Source: Prevotella sp.
GTDB lineage: Bacteria > Bacteroidota > Bacteroidia > Bacteroidales > Bacteroidaceae
Direction: 5' to 3'
Length of the DNA: 34,426 nucleotides
Assembly: GCA_016285055.1 (NCBI GenBank)
Contig: JAEEPZ010000035.1
Span: 1-34,426, forward strand
The notes under the pieces: generated by a model
Databases searched by the model: none
What the model was told of the DNA's origin: nothing
Seen by the model: only the letters and a program-made list of their open reading frames with translations
Part shown: piece after piece, positions 33,281-34,426 of the stretch
Position numbering within the stretch: the first letter of the stretch is position 1
Layout: each line of letters starts with the position of its first letter
Translations under genes and position numbers: made by a program

Positions 33281-34426
33281 ATGGACAACGAGATATTAGT
33301 AGACTTTGGCGTGCCCGAAGAGAAGCACAGCATCATCAAAGTCATCGGCGTAGGCGGCGGTGGCGGTAACGCCGTCAACCACATGTACCGTGAAGGCATA
33401 CACGACGTGACCTTCGTAGTGTGCAACACCGACAACCAGGCACTCAACGACTCACCCGTGCCCGTCAAGCTGCAGCTGGGCAGCGAGGGACTGGGAGCCG
33501 GCAACCGGCCGGCAAAGGCAAGGGCAGCAGCAGAGGAGAGCATCGACGACATAAAAAACATGCTCAACGACGGCACACGCATGACCTTCATCACAGCTGG
33601 CATGGGCGGAGGAACAGGCACAGGCGCCGCTCCCGTCATAGCCAAGGCGTCGAAAGACATGGGCATCCTCACCGTAGGCATCGTCACCATACCCTTCCGC
33701 TTCGAGGGCAACAAGAAGATTGACCAGGCACTCGACGGCGTGGAAGAGATGTCGAAGCACGTTGACGCTCTGCTTGTCATCAACAACGAGCGTCTGCGCG
33801 AGATCTACCCCGACCTCTCCTTCCTCGACGCCTTCGGAAAGGCCGACGACACACTGAGCGTGGCTGCAAAGTCTATCGCAGAGATCATCACCCTGCACGG
33901 CACCATGAACCTCGACTTCAACGACGTGAAGACCGTGCTACAGGACGGCGGCGTGGCCATCATGTCAACAGGATACGGCGAAGGAGAGGACCGTGTGAAG
34001 AAAGCTATCGACGACGCACTCAACTCGCCGCTGCTCAACGACAACGACATCTTCAACTCGAAGAAGATACTGCTCAACATCTCCTTCTCGCACCAGAAGG
34101 ACTCGAAGGACAACTTCATGATGGAGGAGATGAACTACGTGCACGAGTTCATGGATAAGTTCGGCGACTTCGAAATCAAGTGGGGCGTGGCCATCGACCC
34201 CGACCTGGGCAAGAAGGTAAAGGTCACCATCCTCGCCACGGGCTTCGGCATGCAGAACGTGGACGGCATGGAGGAGCGCATGTTGAAGCAGCAGAGCCGC
34301 GAAGAGGCCAGCCGCCTGGCCGAGGAGCAGGAGAAAGCCGCCAAGCGCGACGACCGCCGTCAGCACTACTACGGCGAGAGCAACGCACGCACCAACTACA
34401 AACGCCGCCCCAACATCTACATCTTC
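33281..34426 (+). CDS. ftsZ: Cell division protein FtsZ, 3' end outside the window
   Basis: The first 382 codons of the tubulin-like GTPase that forms the Z-ring. The ATG at 33281 (MDNEILVDFG) is clear. Nucleotide-binding motifs: KVIGVGGGGGNAV near residue 20, the tubulin signature GGGTGTG (109-115) and FRFEGNKK. The T7 loop region is FNDVKTVLQDGG. The C-terminal linker begins around residue 330 with charged QSREEASRLAEEQEK, and the conserved tail peptide is cut off by the window edge. Confidence 0.97.
   Translation, partial: MDNEILVDFGVPEEKHSIIKVIGVGGGGGNAVNHMYREGIHDVTFVVCNTDNQALNDSPVPVKLQLGSEGLGAGNRPAKARAAAEESIDDIKNMLNDGTRMTFITAGMGGGTGTGAAPVIAKASKDMGILTVGIVTIPFRFEGNKKIDQALDGVEEMSKHVDALLVINNERLREIYPDLSFLDAFGKADDTLSVAAKSIAEIITLHGTMNLDFNDVKTVLQDGGVAIMSTGYGEGEDRVKKAIDDALNSPLLNDNDIFNSKKILLNISFSHQKDSKDNFMMEEMNYVHEFMDKFGDFEIKWGVAIDPDLGKKVKVTILATGFGMQNVDGMEERMLKQQSREEASRLAEEQEKAAKRDDRRQHYYGESNARTNYKRRPNIYIF

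Overview
The window looks like a chromosomal segment from a fairly GC-rich member of the Bacteroidales, most likely Prevotellaceae. Four signs point there: promoter elements of the Bacteroidota TAnnTTTG type, A-rich leaders instead of Shine-Dalgarno sites, a type V (FimA/Mfa-like) fimbrial operon, and the glycine-lipid genes glsB/glsA. Species assignment is inference; no rRNA or tRNA gene is visible.

Layout. (1) 1-1032 (minus): the 5' part of a secreted GH43 glycosidase that runs off the left edge and carries an in-frame palindromic repeat after its catalytic domain. (2) 1033-1656: a spacer with a 25-bp imperfect inverted repeat bounding about 290 bp, a GC-rich palindrome and promoter-like sites. 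(3) 1657-7805 (plus): a fimbrial operon made of DUF3575, DUF3868/OmpA-TPR, fimbrillin, FimB/Mfa2-type anchor and a second fimbrillin whose last strand seems lost by frameshift. A MIP18/SufT-like gene, a four-helix-bundle cassette and lpxH follow on the same strand. (4) 9564-14922 (minus): a small lipoprotein gene, then a probable operon psd-pssA-DUF4834-pta-[four-helix-bundle cassette]-ackA. (5) 15096-15614 (plus): a gamma-carbonic anhydrase, convergent with glsA-glsB (minus, 15750-17618) across a 53-bp tandem repeat. (6) 18118 to the right edge (plus): the division and cell wall (dcw) cluster mraZ-rsmH-ftsL-ftsI-murE-mraY-murD-ftsW-murG-murC-ftsQ-ftsA-ftsZ (ftsZ incomplete). It is preceded by a three-box MraZ operator. 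murF and ddl are absent from the cluster.

How the genes work together. The dcw genes make lipid II (MurE, MraY, MurD, MurG, MurC), polymerise and cross-link it at the septum (FtsW, FtsI) and build the divisome (FtsL, FtsQ, FtsA, FtsZ). The middle region is envelope lipid metabolism (LpxH, Psd, PssA, GlsA, GlsB) plus the acetate/ATP branch Pta-AckA. The left side is surface biology: glycan degradation and fimbriae.

Most unusual signal. Two unlinked four-helix-bundle genes (PF05635/TIGR02436 type, related to proteins encoded in 23S rRNA intervening sequences) sit in cassettes with the same architecture. Each is closed by inverted copies of TTGCTACCGC and flanked outside by inverted 7-bp tandem repeats, and each is inserted between co-directional housekeeping genes. 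Related 7-, 8- and 9-bp tandem arrays, often beginning at the stop codon of the upstream gene, fill many other intergenic gaps here. This suggests a family of intergenic IVS-like elements and associated repeats.
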